DNA of 64,000 nt from Caballeronia sordidicola (lineage in GTDB: Bacteria; Pseudomonadota; Gammaproteobacteria; Burkholderiales; Burkholderiaceae), in assembly GCF_002220365.1 (NCBI RefSeq), contig NZ_MTHB01000109.1:1-64000 (forward strand). The letters run 5' to 3'. The position numbers and the translations under genes are program-made. How positions within the stretch are numbered: the first letter of the stretch is position 1; the number at the start of each line of letters is the position of its first letter. Shown piece by piece: positions 9,123-17,054 of the stretch. The notes under the pieces are model-generated. The model had not been told where the DNA came from, did no database searches, and saw nothing but the letters and a program-made list of their open reading frames with translations.

Positions 9123-10256
9123 TCAGAACGCGTGGCGAATGCCCGCCATCACACCGGTCTGGTTCGCTCCGGCGGCCGGTGTGGTGCCACCGCCGCCTGA
9201 GCTGAGCGAATATTGCCCATGCGAACTGTTGCTCAGGTACGAGCTCTGCAGATAAACCGCCGTTGCCTTGGACAGCGAATACGTCCCGCGTAGCGTGCCC
9301 ATGGTGGCGCGTGCGTCCTGTTCGCCGTTGGTGATCCGGTAGGCCTCGCCGTCAAGCGTGAACGCCGGCGTGATCGAATAAGCCGCGCCAAGGTAGAACA
9401 GGTTCGAATGCACATTGGGTGTGGCTGGCGTCTGCGTATCGACATGGCGACCCACCCAACCCCCTCCGATCTTCACCCCGAACACATTCGCCCATCCGTT
9501 CAACTGCATGCGCGTGTCCTTATCCGTACCACTGGTCAACGGGAATGGTGCGGCGCCATCGAAGAAATTCGCAGCGGCAGCCGCGCCTCCACGTTGTTCA
9601 TCGTACGCGGCGGCGACGCCGAAGACCGACGCGTCGTACTTCACCATGGCGGACCATTGACGGCAGTCGGTCGGCGCGCCGGGCACCTGACCCGCGCACG
9701 TGCCCTGGCCCGGCGAGTTGCCGGTGCCCGCGCCATCGCGCCCGAACGAGTAGGTCGCCCCTACCGTCAAGCCATGGAAGGTGCCCTTGTAGCCGATGGT
9801 GTTGTCGCTGCGAGCGTTCGGCAGATACGAGTCGAGCGAGCCGCTGCCGTAGATGTCCGGGCCCAGGATGTCGGAATCCGCCATGGCCCAGTAGGTCATC
9901 GTGTATTGACGACCGAGTTGCAGTTGACCATATGGGCTCGAGATACCCACCCATGCTTGACGCCCGAACAACCGCCCGCCCTGCCCCGAGTCGCCGCCAC
10001 GTGTGTTGAAACCGCTTTCGAGAGCGAATACCGCCCTATACCCGCCGCCCAGATCTTCGGCACCACGCAGGCCCCAGCGCGAAGGAATTTCGCCGGTAAT
10101 CCCCGGCATGCGCACGACATGGTCGCCCGCCGCATCCGCGTGCGAAACATATTCAACGCCGGTATCAAGGATTCCGTACAAAGTCACGCTGCTTTGCGCG
10201 TATGCCGACGCGCTCAGCGCGCAACAGCTCGCTGCTGCGAAATGCGTCCATTTCAT
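9123..10256 (-). CDS. Gram-negative porin (OmpC/Omp38-like)
   Basis: 377 aa from an ATG at 10256 with GGAG six bases upstream; an in-frame extension further upstream lacks a signal peptide. Residues 1-21 form a Sec signal ending SAYAQ. The mature start SSVTLYGILDTGVEYV, the internal GNSRWGLRG-like block (SRWGLRGAEDLGGGYRAVFALE), the RQAWVGI segment and the C-terminal aromatic (GIRHAF) are hallmarks of beta-proteobacterial trimeric 16-strand porins. It lets small solutes cross the outer membrane. Position beside the tannase/AraC pair suggests, but does not prove, a role in phenolic uptake. Confidence 0.92.
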   Translation of the reverse strand: MKWTHFAAASCCALSASAYAQSSVTLYGILDTGVEYVSHADAAGDHVVRMPGITGEIPSRWGLRGAEDLGGGYRAVFALESGFNTRGGDSGQGGRLFGRQAWVGISSPYGQLQLGRQYTMTYWAMADSDILGPDIYGSGSLDSYLPNARSDNTIGYKGTFHGLTVGATYSFGRDGAGTGNSPGQGTCAGQVPGAPTDCRQWSAMVKYDASVFGVAAAYDEQRGGAAAAANFFDGAAPFPLTSGTDKDTRMQLNGWANVFGVKIGGGWVGRHVDTQTPATPNVHSNLFYLGAAYSITPAFTLDGEAYRITNGEQDARATMGTLRGTYSLSKATAVYLQSSYLSNSSHGQYSLSSGGGGTTPAAGANQTGVMAGIRHAF

Positions 10257-10365
10257 TGCCATCTCCAAATCTTGTCTTTGTGGTTCTATTGATCGAGGTC
10301 GTGCCCGCGTTAGCCGTCTGTTTGGCTGGTGCACAAGCGACGTCCAGGGAATGTCAACAGCAAGT

Positions 10366-10400
10366 GCACTTTATAGCATCACTATTAGGACTTAAAGTGC
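10366..10400. promoter_or_regulatory. Inverted repeat in porin upstream region
   Basis: Arms GCACTTTA (10366-10373) and TAAAGTGC (10393-10400), perfect over 8 bp with a 19-base spacer, about 110 bp upstream of the porin start. This lies in the 621-bp gap 10257-10877, which is AT-rich near 10430-10610 and shows no convincing gene. It is a candidate operator or promoter-proximal structure; no factor can be assigned. Confidence 0.35.
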
Positions 10401-10663
10401 GTGTAAACGCCTATGTGCTCAAATACAGGTGTTAAAACACATTGAAAATTGTTTGCGGTTGAACTTCACGAATCGCTTATCTTCTTTATTTTCAAGCCAT
10501 TCGAGCCGAACTTGCTGGCAACCGAACACTCCTGTATCGAATACCGGCGCCCCAATATCAGGCTATATATTGCTTTTATAAAGTGTGATACGTAATTAAA
10601 CGCATAAAAACACATATCGGTGAATGACAGATGTACGGGGAGGCGAATCGAGCGCAAATCCGC

Positions 10664-10694
10664 GCCTGCATGCCTGCATGCCTGCATGCCTGCA
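10664..10694. repeat. Octamer tandem repeat (GCCTGCAT)x4
   Basis: Three full copies and one 7-base copy of GCCTGCAT in the non-coding gap between the porin and Lrp genes. Each unit junction creates the palindrome GCATGC. No coding frame crosses it convincingly. Confidence 0.9.
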
Positions 10695-10877
10695 ATGGAT
10701 GCTCGGGACTGCGGCGAATTGCGGGGTGGCAAGGCTATGTGGGACTTTCCGAGGCGGACGGTCGCGACTCGCCTCGGACTTAAGTCACCCGCGATTGCGG
10801 CGCCCCTGGGAGAGGCAATCAGTACTGTTCGCGCAAAGTGGCTCGCCGGTGTTCGAGCAGCCCATGCGCGAAAGGAA

Positions 10878-11375
10878 TCAGGAATAGTTGTGGGAAAACA
10901 AAGTCTCGAGCGGATAGGCATTCTTCACGATCGGCGACTTGATCATGACGTAGCTGGAGTATTTTTCAATACCGATGTTGCGCGCCAGCAAGTCTTCAAT
11001 CAGGCTCTGATAGTGACCAACGCTGCGTGTGACAAATTTGAGCAGGTAGTCGTAGCCGCCGCTCGCGAGATGACACTCGACAATCTCGTCCACTTCGCGA
11101 ATAGCCGCAACGAACCGGGCGGAATCCTCACGACGGTGGTCGGCGAGCGTGACCTGAGTGAACACACTCTGGACGTCACCCATTTTTTCCAGCAATATCT
11201 GCGCGGCATAGCCCGCAATATAACCGGCACTCTCAAGGCGCTTCACGCGAATCAGGCAAGGACTGGGGGACAGGCCGACAGCGTCGGCAAGCTCGACATT
11301 GGTGATTCGACCGTGTGCCTGTAAGCGAGAAAGAATTCTCAGGTCGATCCGGTCCAACTTGCAGTTTGTACTCAT
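10878..11375 (-). CDS. Lrp/AsnC-family transcriptional regulator
   Basis: 165 aa. Start ATG at 11375 is chosen for GGAG 8 bases upstream and for alignment with family N-termini (LDRIDLRILSRLQAHGRITNVELADAVGLS, an AsnC-type HTH). The C-terminal RAM/ligand domain follows (about 65-150; DVQSVFTQVTL, and GGYDYLLKFVTRSVGHYQSLIEDLLA). These proteins are octameric amino-acid-responsive regulators. The gene lies directly downstream of the flavoprotein gene on the same strand with a 155-bp gap, so it may respond to an amino-acid substrate or product of that enzyme. Confidence 0.88.
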   Translation of the reverse strand: MSTNCKLDRIDLRILSRLQAHGRITNVELADAVGLSPSPCLIRVKRLESAGYIAGYAAQILLEKMGDVQSVFTQVTLADHRREDSARFVAAIREVDEIVECHLASGGYDYLLKFVTRSVGHYQSLIEDLLARNIGIEKYSSYVMIKSPIVKNAYPLETLFSHNYS

Positions 11376-11530
11376 CAAAACGTCTCCAAAAATGATTGGA
11401 AAAGCGAAGCACGATGTCTTCCGCAAATGAACGATCAACTTTCTGGAAATCGATATCGCATGTTGTCTAAACATAGTTCGATATCCAAATCATTTTCTGC
11501 TTGATTAAATTGAACGATCATTGCGGTGCA

Positions 11531-13576
11531 CTACATGGTTCGTGCCAGCCGGAAAGCATCGAAGATTGCCGCATGAATGTTCCGCGACGATTCCGCGTCG
11601 CCGATCCGGTAGAGTTCATAGCCAGCCGGCTCCGTGGTCGTCCACGGTTGCGCCTTGCCGAGCAAGAGGCAATCCAGATCCGCTTTTCCATCGTTCACTG
11701 ACTCGCTGCGCATCTCATGGAACAGATCGTCGACTGGCATCATGCCGCGCTCGACTACAACATGATCCGCATCCAGACAAACCCTCTCTGAGCTCAGTTC
11801 ATGCGTGAACCAGGCGCGGCGTTTGTTGCCCGGCAGGCGCTCGACGCGCTGGAGCCGCAAATCGTGCCGCAGGGAAATTTTTAACTCGTTGAAACGACGC
11901 TGCCAACCGATGTCATCTCCCCGTCCCTCGAGTTCCTCGCCGAAGCATCGATCCAATGTGACCAGCTCGACTTCTATGCCAGCTTGTGCATATCGCTCAG
12001 CGCATGTTGCTGCCACATGCCGGCCGGTACCGTCGTACACCAGCGCGCTTCCCGACGTGGGGACAGACATCGTCAGGGCATCGAACGCTGTAACGCAGTG
12101 TTCATTTCCCGGCAAATCCTCAAGATCGGGCATCCCGCCAGTCGCGACGATCACAACGTCGGGATGCTCGGCCAGCACTGCGCAAGCGTCGGCATAGTTG
12201 CTGGTCCTGACATCTACTCCGAGACGACCCAGCTCGTTCGCGCGCCAATCAACAATCCCGATCAAGTCGCGGCGCCAGCTACCCATGTGCGCAAGCAGTA
12301 CCTGACCGCCCAGTCTGGGCGACGCCTCGAACAACACGACCTCATGCCCTCGCAGCGCCGCGACGCGCGCGGCTTCGAGCCCGCCCACCCCTGCGCCTAT
12401 CACCACCACCTTGCGGCCAGCCCGGTGAGCCGGATCAACCTCATGTGCAATCCAGGTCTCGCGTCCAGTCGACGGGTTGTGAATACACGCGGATTGGTGA
12501 GCCCGGCAAAAAGATGCGCCGACACAGGGCCGAATGCGATCCTCTCCACCCTGGATCAGCTTTTTCACGATATGCGGATCCGCGATATGCGCACGCGTCA
12601 TGCCGACCAGGTCGAGCATGTTTTCCGATATCGCGTAACGAGCACTGGCAAGGTCCGCGATCTTCGCTGCGTGGAACACCGGCAACGACACTTCGCGCTT
12701 GAACGAAGCGACCGCCGACAACCACGGCGCTGATTTAGCGTACATGGTCGGCATGTTGTCATCAGCGAGCGCTGCCGCCGTGTCCATGCGCCCGTAGACC
12801 ACGTTAAAGAAGTCGATTGAGCCCGACATTTCCAGTATGTTGGCCGCCGTCAGCGCGTCAGCGAAAGTCAGGCCTCCGTCCAGCGCCTCGTTGATGACGT
12901 AGCGAATCCCTACAATGAAGTCGCTCCCGACCTGCTGGCGGATCTCCTCATGAACCTCGAGCGCAAAGCGACATCGATTCTCGATGGAACCGCCATATTC
13001 ATCGGTTCGCCGATTGGTCGTCGGACTCAGGAACTGCCCGATCAAATGCCCTCCGGCCAGGGTTTCAATACCGTCGAGCCCACCTTCCTTGCAACGTCGA
13101 GCCGCCTGAGCGAAGTCCCGAATGGTCCGGGTGATATCGCTGCGGTCCATCTCGCGCGGAATGCTTCGATGCAGCGTCTCGCGTACCCGCGACGGCGCGA
13201 TCGTCGACAACCAGTCTGAAGCGTACGGACTTCCCCGCCGGCCCATGTGGGTAAGCTGGCACATCAATGCTGCGCCATGTCCATGCATTCGCTCGGAGAA
13301 CGCTTGAAAGCATGGAATGATCCGATCATCAGTAAGATCAATCTGCGCGAATACGTTGGAACTGTCTCGGCTCACAACCGACGAGCCTCCGAACATGCTC
13401 AGCCCAATGCCACCAATGGCCTTTTCTTCGTGATAGCGCTGATAGCGTTCAAGCGGCAAGCCGTCTTCTGTCAAACCGCTCGCGTGGCTCGTGCTCATGA
13501 TCCGGTTCTTCAACACCAGGTGTCGGATCCGCAGTGGCTGCAGCAGCGGGTCGTGGCTCCGTGGAGGACGGTTCAT
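11531..13576 (-). CDS. Old-yellow-enzyme/2,4-dienoyl-CoA-reductase-like NADH:flavin oxidoreductase
   Basis: 681 aa. The N-terminal FMN TIM barrel covers about 1-370 (LVLKNRIMSTSHASG, GLDGIETLAGGHLIGQFLSP). A cluster motif follows near residue 349, CVGASFCRAHQ...CIHNPSTGRE, then an FAD/NAD Rossmann pair from about 389 (VVVIGAGVGGLEAARVAALRGHE). Start ATG 13576 has AAGG eight bases upstream. The architecture is that of FadH, trimethylamine dehydrogenase and N-methylproline or dimethylglycine demethylases. The second of the usual four cluster cysteines is Ala (CVGA instead of CIGC). A neighbouring Lrp gene and divergent LysR gene favour an N-methylated amino-acid demethylase over fatty-acid metabolism, but that is inference. 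Confidence 0.85.
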   Translation of the reverse strand: MNRPPRSHDPLLQPLRIRHLVLKNRIMSTSHASGLTEDGLPLERYQRYHEEKAIGGIGLSMFGGSSVVSRDSSNVFAQIDLTDDRIIPCFQAFSERMHGHGAALMCQLTHMGRRGSPYASDWLSTIAPSRVRETLHRSIPREMDRSDITRTIRDFAQAARRCKEGGLDGIETLAGGHLIGQFLSPTTNRRTDEYGGSIENRCRFALEVHEEIRQQVGSDFIVGIRYVINEALDGGLTFADALTAANILEMSGSIDFFNVVYGRMDTAAALADDNMPTMYAKSAPWLSAVASFKREVSLPVFHAAKIADLASARYAISENMLDLVGMTRAHIADPHIVKKLIQGGEDRIRPCVGASFCRAHQSACIHNPSTGRETWIAHEVDPAHRAGRKVVVIGAGVGGLEAARVAALRGHEVVLFEASPRLGGQVLLAHMGSWRRDLIGIVDWRANELGRLGVDVRTSNYADACAVLAEHPDVVIVATGGMPDLEDLPGNEHCVTAFDALTMSVPTSGSALVYDGTGRHVAATCAERYAQAGIEVELVTLDRCFGEELEGRGDDIGWQRRFNELKISLRHDLRLQRVERLPGNKRRAWFTHELSSERVCLDADHVVVERGMMPVDDLFHEMRSESVNDGKADLDCLLLGKAQPWTTTEPAGYELYRIGDAESSRNIHAAIFDAFRLARTM

Positions 13577-13721
13577 TGAACTTACCTTTAGGTTGGGAAA
13601 TTCATACGTCGGCAGGCCCGCAGCGATGGGCCACGCCACCTGCGCAGAGCGCAACGCCACTGAGCAAAACCGTTTTCAGTGGCTTCCGTTCGCGAGACCC
13701 ACACTGCGCAAATTCAGACAG

Positions 13722-13836
13722 AATGTTATGGTTCTCGACGGCCGCTGCTACCCGTGCATTGATAGCTCGAACATAAGCAGCGCATTAATCCCCGTCAAAT
13801 GACATTTGCTCTTTCGAACCCAACATAATGTTATGG
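13722..13836. promoter_or_regulatory. Paired decamer repeats in divergent promoter region
   Basis: AATGTTATGG occurs at 13722-13731 and again at 13827-13836, exactly 105 bp apart (about ten helical turns). The second copy overlaps the LysR start codon. They lie in the 256-bp region between the flavoprotein gene and the divergent LysR gene, where LysR proteins usually bind. The second copy is part of CATAA-TG-TTATG, a small palindrome. Confidence 0.4.
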
Positions 13837-14810
13837 ATACCCTACGCAACTTCGGCTCGTCGATGAATTCGCTGGTGGTGTTTGAGGTAGTCGCCAGGGA
13901 GAAGAGCATTACTCGCGCGGCGAATGAACTGAACGTGACGCAGGTCGCGGTCAGCCGCATGATCGTGAGACTGGAGAAAGCGCTGGGCACTCAGTTGTTC
14001 GTGCGCTCGCGGGCTGGGCTGGTGCTGACTGACGACGGACTATTGCTCGAACGCGGCGTGACTGAGGGCTTCGGGTTTATCAAGCGCGCCGTATCCGATA
14101 TCAAGCAGCGGCAGCAGCGTACCCAGACAGTCACCCTTTCACTCTCCAGTGCTTTCATTGCTTACTGGTTGATGCCCAGATACCAACGCTTTCAAAGCGC
14201 CTTTCCTGAGATCAGCTTGCGTTTTCATGTCATCAGCGGCGTGCTACAGGGAAGTGCGGATGAAGCCGACCTTGCCTTGCGCCCAGCGGACCAGCGGCGT
14301 AAATCCCAGCAAAGCTGGACCTTCACACCGGAAGTAATCGTTCCGGTCTGTAGTCCTTCCTATCTTGAGAGTCATGGGCCGCTCGACGACGCGCGTGATC
14401 TGCCAAAGCACACACTTATCGAGTTAGTGCCGACGACGATCAATTGGGAGAGTTTCCAAGAACGTGTCGGCATGGTCGGCACGGTGTCCGGCGACCCGCT
14501 CATCTTCTCCGACTATGCGCTGGTGCTTCAGACCGCAATGATTGGCCGTGGCATAGCGCTGGGCTGGGTATCCGGCGTGTCCTATGCATTGCGAACCGGT
14601 CAACTGGTTCCGGCTTCCCGGCACGTTGTCACCACGGGCCGACAGTATGAGCTGATCAGCGGGCAACGGCCCGCACGACCAGAGGTGGAACGGGTTAAGG
14701 AGTGGCTGGTCGCCGAGATGGAGGCTGACCTTCAGGAGGTCGCGCGAATGTATCCGGTGTTGGCAAAGCCTGAGCCGCCGCGAGGGCTTGATCAACCGGT
14801 TTCGACCTAG
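13833..14810 (+). CDS. LysR-family regulator (GcvA-like)
   Basis: 325 aa from ATG 13833; an upstream TTG at 13806 is also in frame. The HTH occupies about 12-70 (FEVVAREKSITRAANELNVTQVAVSRMIVRLEK), then the linker and periplasmic-binding-like effector domain (VTLSLSSAFIAYWLMPRYQRF). It is divergent from the flavoprotein gene, the classic layout for a LysR activator and its target. Its 3' end is similar at DNA level to a remnant at 20501-20599, but here the protein carries an extra tail after DLQEV that the other copy lacks. Confidence 0.9.
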   Translation: MDTLRNFGSSMNSLVVFEVVAREKSITRAANELNVTQVAVSRMIVRLEKALGTQLFVRSRAGLVLTDDGLLLERGVTEGFGFIKRAVSDIKQRQQRTQTVTLSLSSAFIAYWLMPRYQRFQSAFPEISLRFHVISGVLQGSADEADLALRPADQRRKSQQSWTFTPEVIVPVCSPSYLESHGPLDDARDLPKHTLIELVPTTINWESFQERVGMVGTVSGDPLIFSDYALVLQTAMIGRGIALGWVSGVSYALRTGQLVPASRHVVTTGRQYELISGQRPARPEVERVKEWLVAEMEADLQEVARMYPVLAKPEPPRGLDQPVST

Positions 14811-15016
14811 GTGGAGAGATCTTCGATCGCTAAATTACCGCAACGCTTGTTGCGGCAAAAACTGAAGTCAGGAACGTGAGCTCAAGCGACCTGAAACGCA
14901 GCAGCACTCTCTACAAGACCATGAGCTTGCTCGCGCATGGACACTGCGGCTGCTGCCGCCTGCTCCACAAGCGCTGCGTTTCGTTGCATTACTTCGTCCA
15001 TCTGGGTCACGGCCTT
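14655..15016. repeat. Left flanking copy of LysR-3'/chemoreceptor-3' direct repeat
   Basis: Two blocks, 14655-14738 (LysR tail codons) and 14850-15016 (chemoreceptor tail), match 20501-20750 in the same order and orientation at roughly 85-95% by eye. On the right the two blocks are contiguous; here they are separated by an extra 111 bp. The copies bracket the pilus cluster. Confidence 0.85.
14850..15016 (-). pseudogene. 3'-end fragment of a methyl-accepting chemotaxis protein gene
   Basis: On the minus strand this encodes [19 protein letters not shown] and on to GLVESAAAFQVA then stop at about 14882. This is nearly identical to the last 45 residues of the full chemoreceptor at 20616-22163 (one or two substitutions, e.g. 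DEVM for DEVT). Upstream on the minus strand the similarity stops abruptly at 15016 and no methyl-accepting domain precedes it, so it is a truncated duplicate, not a gene. Confidence 0.85.
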
Positions 15017-15713
15017 GACGCAGCGCAATGCGCCGAAGAGACAACTGAATGAGGCTGGGACAAATCCAGTCCTCAATTGCACAAGTACATTTAGTCAAAA
15101 AGGGTATTTATATGCATACGGCGAAGGCGTTCTCAATAGACGCTTTTTTCCGGTCCTATTGGATCAAATGGTAATTTCCTGAGACGCGCTCGGTGATTCA
15201 TTGACTAGCAATATGGTTATTATCGCAAGGCCGATAGGCCGAATCGACTGGAATGCCGAAATAAAATTAGAGTTACAGCCGCTGAAAGCTGTGCTCGCAA
15301 TTTTAAATTAACTGCCTTACATCAGTGATTAATAATCAGTGGCTTTTGTTGTGACAAAACTGCGTTGACTCTAAAAACACGACGTGAAAGCGGTCGCTCT
15401 AACGTTCATCGGATGACGCTCCTTCGCGCCTCCCGACACAGGTTTCATCCAGCACGCAGGCGCTTGCATGAAACGGTGGGCTCGTTCATGTCTTGGTTCA
15501 CAGGATTTGTATAGTCCCGCTACTAGGTGAACATACTAGTAAATAATCCGCATGCCCTATAAGGCCGGTGTGAAAGTCCAATCAATTTTCTTGAGAAATT
15601 ACAAACTGAAAGGTATTATGGATTTCATGCCGCTGCGAGTTTAGACATAAACCGGCGTCGGCAAACCTGAGAAGAAATACTGAAACGGAACCTGAATCGG
15701 AGCGAATCCTGCA
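15017..15713. other. Non-coding AT-rich region upstream of pilus operon
   Basis: No credible gene in 697 bp. Visible structures are an inverted repeat GTTTCAT / ATGAAAC (15442-15448, 15468-15474) and a TACTAG-N9-CTAGTA inverted repeat (15521-15541), about 170 bp before the first pilus gene. Either may belong to the pilus promoter. The base composition is markedly more AT-rich than the flanking genes. Confidence 0.5.
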
Positions 15714-16238
15714 ATGAAGCGAAAGATCGTATTGTCAATGCTCGCCGGTGCACTGCTTTTCGCGCCGGTCCTGCCCGTCGCGAATGCGGCCATCTATTCA
15801 AATGGCACGTCGAGCGCCAACTTCACCGTTTCCCTGACACTGCTTGCACATTGCCAGATCAATGCAACGCCTTTGGATTTCGGGACCGGCGGAGTCGCAG
15901 AAAGCGCAATCGACCAGCAAACCACCCTTGCGGTCACATGTACGGACACTACGCCCTACAACGTGGGCCTCGACGGAGGAACGGCGGCCGGATCAACCGT
16001 CGGAGCGCGTTTGCTGGCTGGCACAGGGGACGGAAACACGGATAAGACGGTCAACTTCCAGCTATATCAGGACGCGGGGCGCACGGTTGCATGGGGCAAC
16101 ACCCAAGGCATCAACACGGTGGAAGGCACAGGCAATGGATCGGCCCAGTCCATCACCGTCTACGGGCGCGTTCCGGTGCAGGCCTCACCCGCGCCTGATC
16201 GCTACCAGACTACAGTTACCGCAACGGTCTATTTTTGA
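15714..16238 (+). CDS. Spore-coat-U-domain pilus major subunit (CsuA/B-like)
   Basis: 174 aa with a Sec signal (residues 1-25, ending VANA). One SCPU/fimbrial domain follows (NFTVSLTLLAHCQINATPLDFG, a Cys pair forming the family's disulfide, and the C-terminal strand YQTTVTATVYF). The alternating-hydrophobic end is the donor strand. SCPU proteins are subunits of archaic (sigma-clade) chaperone-usher pili such as Csu of Acinetobacter. It is first in a four-gene cluster and its stop overlaps the chaperone start, so it is probably the main rod subunit. GGAG lies 11 bases before the ATG, a rather long spacing. Confidence 0.88.
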   Translation: MKRKIVLSMLAGALLFAPVLPVANAAIYSNGTSSANFTVSLTLLAHCQINATPLDFGTGGVAESAIDQQTTLAVTCTDTTPYNVGLDGGTAAGSTVGARLLAGTGDGNTDKTVNFQLYQDAGRTVAWGNTQGINTVEGTGNGSAQSITVYGRVPVQASPAPDRYQTTVTATVYF

Positions 16239-16990
16239 TAGTCCGCGCCACCCTCAAGGCAAATGCCGGTCGGGCCCTTGCGGTCTTGCCGTGCGTTTGC
16301 GGCGTTGTCAGCCACACGACATTGGCAGCTACGTTACAGATATCGCCTGTGATGGTTGACCTGCGGTCGAACGAGCGTGCAACCGGCGTCACGCTGCGCA
16401 ATCCCGGTGAGCTGCCGCTGTACGGTCAGGTCCGCGTATTCCGGTGGGATCAGGTTCACTTCGACGACACACTGACGCCCACGAAGGAACTCGTCGCCAG
16501 CCCGCCGCTGATACAGATCGGCGCCGGGGGAAACCAGCTCGTGCGGCTCGTGCGAACTTCGCCCGCGTCCACAGGCACGGAGCAAAGCTACCGGATCGTC
16601 ATCGACGAGTTGCCGTCGCCCAGGACCGACTCCGCCAACGGCGTGACCATCCGGCTGCGCTATTCGGTGCCGGTGTTTGTCGAGCCGGCGGGCAAGGTGG
16701 CCGCGCCGGTGCTGTCATGGCATCTCGGTCGTGACATCAAGGGCTGGGTGCTTCGGGTGGACAACGCGGGCACGAGGCGCGCGCAGATCGCGTCGGTGCA
16801 AGTGGTGGACAGCGCCGGCAAGATCCACGAGATCAGCAAGGGTCTGCTTGGCTATGCATTAGCCGGCCGCGCCAGGCAGTGGCAGGTGTCACTGCCGGCC
16901 GACGCCATTCTGCGCGGCGAGGTGAAGGTCCGCGCCGCGGTCAATTCAATGCCCCTGGAGGCCGTGGCGACGGTCGCGCCGCCGGGTTGA
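16235..16990 (+). CDS. Periplasmic pilus chaperone (PapD-like, CsuC type)
   Basis: 251 aa. The putative TTG start at 16235 overlaps the subunit stop (TTGA), suggesting translational coupling; a start inside is less likely because the hydrophobic signal segment (about 10-31, ending TLA) would be lost. Two Ig-like domains follow: LQISPVMVDLRSNERATGVTLRN at the start of the first and the G1 strand block SYRIVIDELP. It binds subunits in the periplasm and delivers them to the usher. The G1-strand and Arg/Lys features fit the archaic clade. Confidence 0.87.
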   Translation: MIVRATLKANAGRALAVLPCVCGVVSHTTLAATLQISPVMVDLRSNERATGVTLRNPGELPLYGQVRVFRWDQVHFDDTLTPTKELVASPPLIQIGAGGNQLVRLVRTSPASTGTEQSYRIVIDELPSPRTDSANGVTIRLRYSVPVFVEPAGKVAAPVLSWHLGRDIKGWVLRVDNAGTRRAQIASVQVVDSAGKIHEISKGLLGYALAGRARQWQVSLPADAILRGEVKVRAAVNSMPLEAVATVAPPG

Positions 16991-17054
16991 ACGGCGGCGC
17001 GGAGTGATTGTTGCCTCGTTGCCTCGTTGCCATGATGCATCCCAATTTGAATCG

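Noticed and set aside
9408..10292. 294-codon plus-strand frame opposite the porin
   Set aside because: Antisense to a well-supported porin, no domain, composition typical of a shadow.
10620..11324. 234-codon plus-strand frame overlapping the Lrp gene
   Set aside because: Antisense to a recognised Lrp regulator; no domain.
14811..15713. Integrase or tRNA attachment site beside the pilus cluster
   Set aside because: No integrase, tRNA or att-like short repeat was seen; the flanking repeats are gene-tail duplicates instead.
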